NCBI RefSeq assembly: GCF_035582795.1
Contig: NC_134366.1
Coordinates: forward strand, 152,443,519 to 152,507,518
Direction of reading: 5' to 3'
Length of the DNA: 64,000 nt
Source of the DNA: Mycteria americana
Taxonomy: Eukaryota; Chordata; Aves; Ciconiiformes; Ciconiidae
Every line of letters begins with the position of its first letter. Position 1 is the stretch's first letter. Positions 1 through 10,066 of this stretch are shown piece after piece. The notes below the pieces were generated by a model. It did not search any database and had not been told where the DNA came from. It saw nothing but the letters and a program-made list of their open reading frames with translations. The translations under genes and the position numbers were made by a program.

Positions 1-2590
1 CGTGTCCCTGGTCCCCAGAGGGTGCTCATCTCTCCGTGGGGTCTCTCAGCCCGTAAGCACGATTTCCTTGCTCTCCAGCATCACTAAAGGCTAACAAATC
101 CTTAGCATGAAGGAAAATAAGCCCAGAGAAAAGAGCTTGCTTTCTGTTTGAAACATCTGTCCATTTTCAAGGTATGTCCACCCACTTGAAGGAGCCAGCA
201 AGTCCATGTTGCAGGTAGCCACTGCTCATGCAGACACAAAAAGAGGCAGGCGCTCGTTGCTGTCTCGGACAAATTCTTAAAGACAAGCACAAGGATTCTC
301 GGTTTTGCATATTGCATCGTCAAGTCCCCATCCAAGAAAAACCATGTGAGTTAGTTCTGAAGACTTTTCAATGAAGAGAATTTTTTATGAACTAAACTGA
401 GCAGGATTCACATGAAGCAACCAGAAGTGCTCAGCAGAGGATAAATACAGGTGGCTGTGCCCATATCCTACCGTTGGATTTGCAGCTCAGCATATTCTAT
501 CCCAGCAGCCCCCTGTGAAGCCCCCATCCACATTCTTGCGAATGCCACCAAAAAATCCGAGGAAGCCATCACTAAGGCAACATGAACATCCTCACTAACC
601 CTAAATCATCACTTACGTACCACAACAGCCAAGCACCCTCACCCCCACAACATATTTTCCTTCATTTCCACTGTATAGCCACCCACCAGAAACACAGTTA
701 ACTCAATAGCTCTGAAGAGCACAAGGTCACAAAATAGCTCACTGAAGTCATTCTGTAGTTTATATTGTCTCACTTCAAATTTGCAGTACTGCCTTTAAAA
801 ACAGGAAATTTTCTACTGGTTAAAAATATCTCTATCTCGTGTAATTTCAATGAGGCTTTGACCTTCCTTGCAGAGAAACTGAAGGAGGTTTTTTGCTTCT
901 TCTTTTAATTTAATAAAAAGCATCCAACTGCAACAAATGCTTTTTATTTTAACAAGTTAGGACACTGGAAATGTAGCATCATCTCATGCTGCCCCTGTTA
1001 CACATTTTGATTTCCTCATCAGATGATCAATGTAATATGATCATCTGGAGCCTACGAAACATGCAGACATGTGAATTGCCATGCAGCTTTTCACTCCACG
1101 CTGAAGCCCCGCTGGGCAGTACGGGCTTGCCGGCTGCCCCACGGTCCTGCCGGGCGGGACAGTGCTACGGGCCCCTCTAAGTAATGTACCACTGGCCGAT
1201 GGTACCACTGATGTAAGTAATGGCCGATGGTACCACTCTGGTTTTATTGTATTTCGGGACAGTACAATGGAGCTGTGTTTTTATCAGGTCCTGGATGCTC
1301 CGGTAATGTCAGCAATATTAATCATAAGCTGCAATGATAGGAAAGGGAAAAGGGGAAAGAAGGGATGCAAGAAGGCAACTTACGAATCTTAAGGAACTTC
1401 ACTCATGAAAGCATAACATCATGGGGAAATGCAGTTACAAACCCCCTGCTGCTACCACGCCTTATGCAGCCCATTTCATGGAGCAGAACGTTCTTAGAGA
1501 CAACAAACAAACTTAAAAGGTTATGAAACAAATCTGATGCAGTAAAAAAAACAGTCCTTCACATCACTTCTTACTTGTGGGGCAGCCCGCAGCCTCCTCC
1601 TGTATCTCCGAGGACTGATCCCCTCCCACAAGCCTCCCGTAAGAGGCAGGCAGAGCACAGCCCTCTCCTGCCCCTCTCCGGTGCAGATTACAGCGTACAG
1701 CTGGGGGCAGAGGCTCAGCAGAAGAGACATTCAGAGGGGAGAAAGTCAGGACTTCTCCTTTCCCAGGAAGAAAGTCACAACCCAGACCCACAGATTGCCA
1801 GGGCTGCTGGATTTGTTACTCAGATCAGGGAGAGTTTGGCTTTTTTATTGACAAAGCAAGTCTCATTAGCCAGATTTTCAGTGGAACAGGTAAACTGGAA
1901 ATGCGTGACAAGGAGGCCTGCATGGGGAGAGAGAAGTTGGGACCGCGTACGGTTATTTTCTACCTAATGATATTCTCATATAATCTAGTGCATACTACAG
2001 GTATAAATTGAATTCTGGCTTTACAACCAATGAAGAGAGCCTGTTTGCTAGAGCTGATTTGAGTACAGAACTTTTTTAGTGCTCCCATTTCCAGCTGATA
2101 CCCTGCACAGCGCTTTTCCGCAGTGCTGCGCCTAGCGCATTGCCAGGACACCGCAGGGAGGTTGGCCGCAAACGTACACGCTCTGCCAGCAGCACATCTC
2201 AGCATCCTTCCACCAGCGGGAAACCTTACATATTCATTAGACCTGAAAACCATTAATTCCAGTGCATGAGTACCACAGGCTTTGAAAAAATGAATCTTCT
2301 TAAGTCTCAGTATTTAGCAAATGCTTCTCACTAGTTGGCTATCTCTTCATCAAACAAAAGCTCTATTCATGCTGTTGACAATCACAATATTTAGTGAAAC
2401 AGAAGAAAGAGAGTTGTAACTAATCAAGACTCGTTTCATGGGTGGGTGTAAAAGCAATTTGTTTAATTCATTTTGGAGGTCACAGAACCACAGCATTAAA
2501 GCTCATTTTACGACATTTATATAATTGTGTTGTTTGAAAAACCCCTTCTCCTTTCAATTTATCAAGATTTGATTTAGCTGTTTGCACTCC
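1..2590. other. unannotated unique sequence
   Basis: I see no recognisable gene, RNA or transposon here. Open frames are short and overlap on both strands, as expected by chance. The only structure noted is an imperfect tandem duplication at 1180-1240, listed separately. Confidence 0.6.
1180..1240. repeat. short imperfect tandem duplication
   Basis: The 17-mer TGGCCGATGGTACCACT occurs at 1193-1209 and again at 1221-1237. Both copies are preceded by GTAATG or TAAGTAATG, so this is a roughly 28-bp local duplication with a small deletion in one copy. It has no coding significance that I can see. Confidence 0.75.
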
Positions 2591-2598
2591 CGACCGAC

Positions 2599-2646
2599 GC
2601 ACTGCTGCAGGAGCGTGGCAGCAGCGCTGAGCAGCAGCAGCAGTGC
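2599..2646. repeat. inverted repeat with AGC-rich right arm
   Basis: GCACTGCTGC (2599-2608) is perfectly complementary to GCAGCAGTGC (2637-2646), giving a 10-bp stem with a 28-nt loop. The right arm lies in a short (AGC)n run. It may be incidental to the triplet run. Confidence 0.5.
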
Positions 2647-2911
2647 GATGCATTGCTGAGCACTTCCAGCACCTCCGCACGAGAAGGACCTGCTCCCTGA
2701 ACCCCACCAGGGACACCGAGCAGGGTCTCTCACCACAGGAAAGGGGAAAACACATGCCAGGGAGCTTGCCAGGACAGTGTTCATCTCCATCTGCTCTTTC
2801 TCCCAGCAGTGGCCAAGGTGGGACCTCCCCAGGCTTGGGGCATGCCCACCAAACATCACTTTGGTACTTAAGAAGCTCTTCTATTTCTGTCCCCATAGCA
2901 TTAAGCTACCC

Positions 2912-3130
2912 ATCCCATTCCACCTCCCAGCCTTGCCTCACCAGCAGTCAAAGCCTGCACCAGCTCTCCTCTCCTACCCTCGCTGGCTCTCTCACTTAGC
3001 TGCACCCATCCATCCCTCCATCCCCTTGTCCCACTCTCCCTCCTGCTCCCCGTCCTCTCCTTCTTCTTTACCCCCACAAACCCCTCCCAGCTCCTCACCT
3101 CCTTTGCCAGTGTCATTCTCCAACCCCCTG
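2912..3130. repeat. pyrimidine-rich low-complexity tract
   Basis: About 220 bp are strongly C/T-biased on the + strand, dominated by CCTCC, CTCTC and CATCC words. This composition creates proline/serine-rich open frames on + and lysine/glutamate/glycine-rich frames on -, none of which looks like a real protein. Such tracts can mark triplex-prone DNA or simply be decayed simple repeats. Confidence 0.6.
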
Positions 3131-4740
3131 AGCATCCCTGCAATGTCTGTCTTCTCAACACTTTCATGGTCTGGTCTCTCCACTCTGCGGACGCAGGAGA
3201 GAAATCAAGGGGCACCAAGGGTGACAGTCATGGCTGGGGACAGATTCAGCAACTGAGAGCAGGAGAGTGGGAGAGGAGAGGGCAGAGATGAGGTTTGAAA
3301 ATAAAACATCTGCAATCAGCAGCAGCCACAGAAGTTGCTCTTGAAGAGGAGGCTGCCAACCTCCCACACTTACCCCTCGTGCTGCTATGTCAAGGCAAAC
3401 CCTAAGGGACCACGGCCAACTCCTGCACTCACCAACAAAACTGTACTGCAAGGCGGGTGCAAGGCGTGCAAGTGGTGACACCGATGTGCCTCGTAGTTGT
3501 TTTGAATCAGGAAATGTCTTCTCTTCCATCACCTGCTGTACCTTCCTCCTTTGCCAACAGCAGTCAGCAACTGAAACCTCCTCGCGGGGGCTGGATAAGT
3601 ACCAGCACTTCACATCATGCCTTATGCTGCTGCATGGACAGCTTTTGCACGTGGCTGTGGATTTCCATCCATGGCAATGGCAAGGAAAGCTAGAGATGGA
3701 TTTCACACCGGGGAAGGGGAAGGAAAAGAGACAGATAAGAGGTGCATGAAGCATGTGCTGCAGTGCCACGTCAAGTCACAAGCCTGGTACCAGATGTCTA
3801 GAGAAAATGCAGGCACTGAAATCACGAAGCAGCGTGGCTCAGAGGACAAGCTTCCACCCACTCCCAGCAGCCAGTGTTAGGAATGAACGTTTGGATTTCT
3901 GCCACCTTTACCCTTTACTTTCCATTTTAATTTTGACCTTTCACAAGTCATTTTTCAAATAAATTAATTCAGGATTGTGCACTGGAATGTCACGGTTTAC
4001 CTGTGGCTAGGGACATGCAGTCTGGATGGCAGAAAACATGCCAGGAAACGCCAGCTCACCCACCAAGCAGCATAACTCTGCTGCAGCCCTCATTCATGTA
4101 GCACACAGGTTTTCCTGCTCCAGTCCAAGCTGTCTTCTCCTCGGCTGGGGAAAGCCAGCCAGCTAAAGGACATTGGCATTGCAGCCTTCAGCTTTCATAC
4201 ACCACATCCAGCAAATACGAAGCAGCACGACATTATCACTTATTACACCTTTTCACTGTGATCTGGACATACTACAACAGAAAATCAGGAAAAGTGGTGA
4301 TGCACTGGAACGCAGCCTGTGACCACGCAGGTCTTTAAAACCAAATGTACATGGACTCATACACACACACCGTTTCTCATTCAACACTCAGTCTTCTACA
4401 GTCACGCCTTCGTGCCTCCTACGTTGTGCCAAAGGCACAATGAGTTTGTACAGAGCCCGCACTCAGCCCTGGCCCGTCTCCACCATCTATGCTTTGGGGT
4501 GGGAAAGGCAGGGAATTACAGCCCAGCGCAGCAAGTGATGTGTTGCAGAGTTTGTTTCTTTGACTGCTGGCAGGAGAGGAAACATGCACCAAGCACCTTC
4601 TCCCTTCCTCGCTAGCCAGGGAACTGCGACTAACTCCTGCCCCTGAGCAGGCAGCTAAAGCCAGTGGTCAAAGAGAAGCTTTTAGCCTTTCCACAGAAAC
4701 CAGCCCTTCTGCAGCCACGCCTGGCTCCCAGAACCACTGA
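3131..4740. other. unannotated unique sequence
   Basis: No gene or transposon was recognised. The longest frame is a 201-codon minus-strand ORF at 3164-3769. It has no domain, shows skewed low-complexity composition and overlaps other long frames, so I treat it as chance. A short CA run (CACACACAC) lies near 4360. Confidence 0.55.
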
Positions 4741-4744
4741 TGCT

Positions 4745-4935
4745 GGCGGGCACCTCTGGAGGTCTCGACTCCATCCCCCTGCTCGAGCAGGGTCAGCCGG
4801 AGCAGGTTGCCTAGGACCGTGACCAGCTGGGTTTTGGGTTTTCCAAGGATGAAGACTCCTTAACCTCCCTGGGCAGCCAGTGCCAGCGCTTGACCACCCT
4901 CACAGCAAAAATCCCTGACCAGCTTGTCTGCACCT
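4745..4935 (-). mobile_element. CR1 LINE 3' fragment, minus strand
   Basis: Read on the minus strand, this is the end of the CR1 ORF2 region and the start of the 3' UTR. The translation contains FAVRVVKRWHWLPREV, the conserved C-terminal CR1 motif, followed by S-S-L-E-N. The + strand shows typical reverse-complement CR1 words such as CAACCTCCCTGGGCAGCC-like text and CTCGAGCAGGG. The usual terminal tail is not recognisable, so the copy is truncated at both ends and diverged. It lies about 350 bp from a CR1 of opposite orientation at 5286-5896. CR1 is the dominant bird LINE; this copy cannot be active. Confidence 0.9.
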
Positions 4936-5285
4936 CCCAAGCATGAGGTGCCCAAAAACAAATGGTGGTTGCTCTGGGAGCCCACTGCTGTGGTGTTTTA
5001 TCCAATTCATAAAATCTCGATTTTTTTTAACCAGAGGTAAAGATTTCCACCTTTCCTTCAAATCAGGAATTCTGAGAAAGCCCTCACAAGCTATCTGGGA
5101 GTCAGCCAGCACAGCAAGCAGCTGTGCTGTGACAGCCTGAGCAGAGGAGCTGCCCGAGACACGCGGTGGTGTTGGAAGCACACCCTAGCATGTTCAGTCC
5201 CAAAGCCAAAACCCATGTCAGGAAGCCTGGAAGCCCTGCGAGACAGGCTCAGCAGCTCTGAGGGGTTTAGGAGTCCAGCTTCAGA
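4936..5285. other. spacer between opposed CR1 copies
   Basis: About 350 bp with no recognised element. It may hold target sequence or very diverged CR1. An A/T run lies near 5018-5030. Confidence 0.5.
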
Positions 5286-5896
5286 ACGCTTCAGAAAGCC
5301 AGCCGTATCCTGGGCTGCATCAAAAGAAGCGTGGCCAGCAGGTCGAGGGAGGTGATTCTGCCCCTCTGCTCCACTCTGGTGAGACCCCACCTGGAGTACT
5401 GCGTCCAGCTCTGGAGCCCTCAGCACAGGGAAGACATGGACCTGTTGGAGAGGGTCCAGAGGAGGGCCACAAAAATGGTCAGAGGGATGGAACACCTCTG
5501 CTATGAAGAAAGGTTGAGAGAGTTGGGGTTGTTCAGCCTGGAGAAGAGAAGGCTCCGGGGAGACCTTATTGCAGCCTTTCAGGGGCTTATCAGAAAGTTG
5601 GGGACAGACTTTTTAGCAGGGCCTGTTGCAATAGGACAAGGGGTAATGGTTTTAAAGTAAAAGAGAGTAGATTCAGACTAGATATAAGGAAGACATTTGT
5701 TACAATGAGGGTGGTGAAACACTGGCACAGGTTGCCCAGAGAGGTGGCAGATGCCCCATCCCTGGAAACATTCAAGGTCAGGTTGGACGGGGCTCTGAGC
5801 AACCTGGTTGAAGATGTCCCTGCTCATGGCAGGGGGCTTGGACTAGATGACCTTCACAGGTCCCTTCCAACCCAAACGATTCTATGATTCTATGAT
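5286..5896 (+). mobile_element. CR1 LINE, 5'-truncated, 3' end intact
   Basis: About 610 bp of the 3' end of a CR1 non-LTR retrotransposon. The first part (about 5290-5580) encodes the C-terminal end of the ORF2 reverse-transcriptase protein, with motifs such as [26 protein letters not shown] and [14 protein letters not shown]. The second part (about 5640-5880) encodes MRVVKHWHRLPREV and FKVRLDGALSNL in a different frame. Compared with the family, a short deletion near 5580 shifts the frame between these blocks. The element ends with the diagnostic (GATTCTAT) tail at 5878-5896. It is 5'-truncated, as most bird CR1 copies are, and not functional. The tail, low decay and clear motifs suggest a fairly young copy compared with the relics elsewhere in the window. 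Confidence 0.97.
5878..5896 (+). repeat. CR1 terminal octamer tail
   Basis: Two GATTCTAT units plus GAT form the 3' terminus of the CR1 copy. CR1 elements end in short octamer-like repeats rather than poly(A), so this fixes both orientation and 3' boundary. Confidence 0.95.
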
Positions 5897-6391
5897 CTGA
5901 AGAGGCGGAGGCCATGCCTAGCTAGAGGCAGGACTCCAGGCTCCCTCTCCTGCAGCTGCAAACTGCAGGAGCAGTGGGGTTTCTTGCCCCAGGGCAGGCT
6001 GCACGCCCTAGTGCCTGAGGAACCTGTTTGCGGACTGCCAGACCTCATTGCAGGGAACACGGGAGGAGTGTTTAGGGGTGAGTGAATGCCCACCGTTCTG
6101 GTCCCTAGGCACGGAGCCTGGAAACACGGCTGACTGCAGGGGAGGTGGACCAGGAAGGATGCATTGGCTTCCCAAGCTGCTTATGCTGATTTAGGCAAAT
6201 GTCTCCCAGAACTTGTCTTAATTTTATCTGATATTTATCAAACCGAAAGTACTGTGAGCGAAATAATTCATATTCAGCTAGCCAGCAGTTTCCAAGGAAG
6301 GTCTGATACCTGAGGTAGGGTCCGTTCACCGGCACTTGCACAAAAGGCCTGTCACAGCCCTGCAGAGAAAGTGCACTTGTTTCCATATGAG

Positions 6392-6392
<1 letters not shown>
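5897..6392. other. unannotated unique sequence
   Basis: No gene or transposon recognised between the CR1 tail and the TA microsatellite. Confidence 0.55.
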
Positions 6393-6422
<30 letters not shown>

Positions 6423-6423
6423 A
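6393..6423. repeat. (TG)n(TA)n microsatellite
   Basis: TATGTGTG is followed by about eleven uninterrupted TA units. It is a compound dinucleotide repeat and likely length-polymorphic. Confidence 0.95.
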
Positions 6424-6850
6424 ATAAGTTTGAAATCATGTTGGATTTTTGTCAGCATTGGTTTGCAGACTCCTGTTGCCCCTGCAAGGAGGTGTTTGGT
6501 AAATGACTCATTTCTAAGTTTCCTCCCTCTCCCAGAATAAGCAGTTCAAACTGCTTTTCCCCAGGTGCCAGCTTACTGTTTTCAGACGTGAATCCTGTTT
6601 AATTTTTGGCCCATCTTTTTGTCTTTTTATTATTCCGTTAGTAGGGGAGTGCAATACCTACTGATTATCCTGTGGAAATTTGACTTTATAATCCTTGAGA
6701 TGTTTGGTTTTAATTACGATTAAAGATGCAGAGGAAGATGAAACTCCAGTCCCTTTGGCCATTCCCTGTGGCTTGATTCACTGCTGTTAATCACTACACA
6801 TTGTTTACAATTTCTCAGCCAATTTTCAATCAACAAGAAACTGCAAACTG
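6424..6850. other. AT-rich unannotated sequence
   Basis: No gene was seen. The stretch 6720-6850 is rich in TAAT and TGTTTAC-like words (homeodomain and forkhead-type motifs) and precedes the TATA-like motif and CpG-dense segment. A regulatory role is possible but not shown. Confidence 0.45.
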
Positions 6851-6854
6851 CTCA

Positions 6855-6862
6855 TATAAAAG
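6855..6862 (+). promoter_or_regulatory. TATA-box-like motif, candidate
   Basis: TATAAAAG sits about 150 bp upstream of a CpG-dense segment. A transcription start would be expected some 25-30 bp downstream. The first ATG after it (6900) opens only a 25-codon frame. A second TATATAA-like word at 6921-6927 could serve either strand. TATA-like words are common in AT-rich DNA; only the neighbouring CpG density makes this one worth noting. Confidence 0.25.
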
Positions 6863-7002
6863 CCAGTCTGAGTTATGTCTGCAAGCGAGATTTCCTCAGA
6901 TGCCCAGCCAAGCCCAGCTCTTATATAACCTGGCTGAGGCTGGTGGGTTTATCCTAAGGATGAATTTGAACAAGTGAATCAAAGTCCAGAGACTCTGACA
7001 AA

Positions 7003-7311
7003 TCCCCGCAATCCGGCGTCGCCGGGCACGGGCTGGGCTGCCAAGCCCTGGCAGCAGGCACACACGTGCGGGCAGCTGCCTGTGCTGTCTGTGGCTATAG
7101 TTAGCGGGGCCGCTGCTGCTGCTTGCTGCGCCGAACTTGGCACCCCTTCTTCCTTTCGTCACTCTCCGTCCGATGGGGTGGCTGCAGCAGGCACTGCCGG
7201 CGCTGCTGCCCCGCGCCCTGGCAGAGCCCACGAACAGCTGTGTTGCTGACGGCACGGGAGAGGAGGGCAACACGTGCTTCCCCGCATGCCCAGAGCGCCG
7301 ACATCTTCCCC
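7003..7311. promoter_or_regulatory. CpG-dense segment, small CpG-island-like
   Basis: By hand count there are about 26 CpG dinucleotides in roughly 310 bp at about 60% GC. That is near the number expected without CpG depletion, whereas flanking AT-rich DNA has very few. Vertebrate genomes retain CpGs mainly in unmethylated promoters and enhancers. Several open frames cross it, but none resembles a known protein. It could be a promoter of an unrecognised or non-coding transcript, an orphan island, or a GC-rich exon. Confidence 0.4.
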
Positions 7312-8409
7312 ATTCTGCCAAAAAAACCCAACCCCAAAACCAGATGCTTGCCTGTGGTAGAATCTGCTCTGATAAAACGAGTCTGGGCTCTGTTGCTGCT
7401 CACAATGTTTGTCCCTACTCTCCCCATTGCCTGTCCCAATATTTGACTTGCAACGGAGAGCAGGGCTACGATATCAACATGACTTTTCAAGATCATTCTT
7501 CTTCATCTTGGAAGATGAAAATCCGTGGAATCACGGAAGATCCAACATTGCTCATGAGGCTGTAGTTTATAACGCTGTTGTCTCCATGGGGTGGATACTA
7601 CCAGACATATTTTCAGGGCTTTCTTCTCCAGGACTGCTTTTTTTCTGGCTAATTTTACTGAGTCTTTGTTCTGCCCCAGTCACCTCCCCCCTCCCAGGTA
7701 AAGGCACGCACCCACTCCAAGCCCACATTTACAGACCTGCCCATGAAGAGGCCAACTGGGTCGGTACCGCCCTGCCCACTCTGAAGCAGCCTTCAAGCAA
7801 GGTATCCCACTCCTTGAGGCTTGCGCTATTCTTTTTTTCCTGGGGTCCTTACGCAGAAATTTTCTTTTCCAAAAACCTTAAAAGAGTGTTTGCCTTCTGT
7901 TGGTCTCTCTCATCCTTCTCCATCACCATTTCTGGCTCACCTTTATCCGAACATGTTTGGGAAGGTCTCAGTAGCATGATGGTTTACATCTGGAAGGTAT
8001 CTAAATGTTCCTCTGCCTCTGCCACATCTGCTTTTCCCATTGCAGCATATTTACTAGTATTTTGTATTGATTCTAAATTTGTTTTTTGTAGATGTGATAA
8101 ATTTAGCACAATGAATTCACATAATTTCTGGTGACCATTATCCCAGCTCACATCTTCAGGCATTTTCTAAAATGGATTTATAGGTGGGAAGCAGATAACA
8201 TCTTCGTAACACATATAACAATATTTAGGAGCCACTCATTAATTAAGACGAAGGATTTCAAGTGCTCAGCTCAATCTTCTATAGAAATCAACTTCCTCAA
8301 AAGTGAAACTCTAAGATATCTTAAAGTCAATAGTGAGTTTGGCAGAGCAGATCATAACACCTCTTCCTCAGTAGTCTCAAATCTATTTACAAAATGGTTA
8401 ATCCAGTTC
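7312..8409. other. unannotated sequence
   Basis: No gene was recognised. A 241-codon + frame (7409-8134) runs across most of this stretch without any domain or family resemblance and is judged to be chance. Confidence 0.5.
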
Positions 8410-8600
8410 TAGAACATTTCTTCAAAGCAGGTAAATATTATCTCTATCTCTAGAGATTATAAAGCTCTAATGAAATCTGTCTTGACCACAAAGGGAATAT
8501 ATGGGACACAAAGAGATTAAGTAATTAACCTGAGATTATGAAAGTCGTGGGACTTTTTATTCAACTATAAAACCTTTCTTTCCTGTTAATAAATAATCAA
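8410..8600 (-). mobile_element. MIR-like SINE relic, minus strand
   Basis: The + strand reads like a degraded reverse complement of the MIR SINE. AGGTAAATATTATCTCTATC parallels the conserved block that precedes the 'fraction of AT then oligo' core. It is followed by GACACAAAGAGATTAAGTAA, which parallels the very conserved CACAGAGAGATTAAGTAACT block. The rest is heavily diverged. MIR is an ancient tRNA-derived SINE present at low copy number in bird genomes. The assignment rests on remembered consensus and needs alignment. Confidence 0.5.
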
Positions 8601-10045
8601 GTCTACTTTGGATGGATTACTAATTTTGTTAATGAAAAATAACTCGTAGCAAGTCCTAGAATCTTTCCTCATCTCTGTTTCTGTCTTGGGGTGTCTTATT
8701 TCTTTTTCCTGTTTTTGTATACAGTGCCAAACTACTATGGCACTATCCTACTGCTAAATTCTCTCGTCTTTTACTTGGAAAATATTTGCTATGGTTCACT
8801 ACTGCTTGATGGACTTTTACATTAATAGCATTGCCTTCCCCTGATTTTTTTCTCTTTCTCTGTTAAAGACAGAGACACTAAAGCACAATTTTAAAAGCTC
8901 AAATTTTAATATAATTTAAGCAATGGAAATACAGAGTAACTACAAAGTATGGTCATAAGCAAGAACAAATTTGCCCAATTTTAGGAACTCCAGCTGTTTT
9001 GTCCTTTGTAGTCAGTAACAAATGAGAAACAGAAATACCTTTGTCATATGATATCAGTAACACTCCACTATTTGGGCACTCAAAAGACTGATGTGTTACA
9101 GTCCAGTTAGTTAGAACATGTAGAAAGAGTTCAATAATACAACTGTAAAGTGAATTAAGGGTAGGAGAGAAAAAAACAAGAATCAGTCAGACCAAAAGGT
9201 TGAATGTCAGAACATTTCGTTTCAGCATTTCTAGGATGTAACGTCTCATTTTATTAATTACAAGGCCAACCTGACTTGGTTCAAAATGGCAATTTCCACT
9301 TAAAAATTTACTTCTAAATTATGGCAAGAGAATAAATTATTTAAAATGGAAACAAAGACTTTAATTTTGGATTGAGTGATGTAGTTCGCATCAGCCCAAA
9401 GTGATCTCTTTCAGGTTTTCCTTCTGCTGAAAAATAGGGAGGGAAAAAAAAAAGAAGGATTCACTGCTTTCCTTGGGGATCAGTTTATTTCCACTTTCTT
9501 GCCCACAGTTCTTCCTCCTTTTCTTCTCCCTCTCAATCCAGATCTTTCCCTCCTACAAAATCCAGCCACCTCCAGACCCATCCCTGGTCCCTTCCTTCCA
9601 ACAGGGCACCCACCAGTTGACTCTCCCCAAAGCTCAAATTTTATTTTAGTTTTGCTTTTTCAGTTTGCCTATAGACATCTCTTTTCCCAGAGGGGAGAGG
9701 GGAGAAGGAAAGGATGGCCGGCTTTCACTCGAGCAGGGCGTGAGAGTTTGACAGCCTGCGGGTTCAAGAGTGTCTGCTGACACCACGTGTGGGTTTCAGC
9801 TCTTGCATAAGCAAAACCAGAGACTTGCCAGGGCTCTGCGGCCGTGTCCGCTCCCCGAAAAGGGGTTTGGCTGCCTGTGCTCATGGGCAGCTCTGATGTG
9901 GTGCAGCTGTGACCTGGGATCAGCCCTGGGGGAAGAGCTGAGTGACAAGGGGCTGCAATGAGCCCTCCTGGTTCCTCCAGCCCCTTGCCTGGGAGCTGCT
10001 TTTCGGTTCAGCCTTCGTCCCTGCCTGAGCCATGCTGCTGCCTGT
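8601..10045. other. AT-rich unannotated sequence
   Basis: No gene was recognised. An A10 run lies near 9446. The part 9510-9660 is pyrimidine-rich (TTCCTCC words). GC rises after 9700. Confidence 0.55.
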
Positions 10046-10066
10046 CCGGGTCACTCGGTGACCCGG
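10046..10066. repeat. perfect 9-bp GC-rich hairpin
   Basis: CCGGGTCAC and GTGACCCGG form a perfect inverted repeat around the loop TCG. Two G-T wobble pairs can extend it. The arms contain GTGAC/GTCAC half-sites like those bound by nuclear receptors or bZIP factors. No U-run follows it, and there is no gene nearby to explain it. Confidence 0.6.

Noticed and set aside
3164..3769. 201-codon open frame, minus strand
   Set aside because: It overlaps several other open frames and partly lies in skewed-composition DNA. No domain was recognised.
7409..8134. 241-codon open frame, + strand
   Set aside because: No domain, no repeat pattern and no resemblance to a protein I know. It runs from CpG-dense DNA into AT-rich DNA without a change in character, and no splice context was found.
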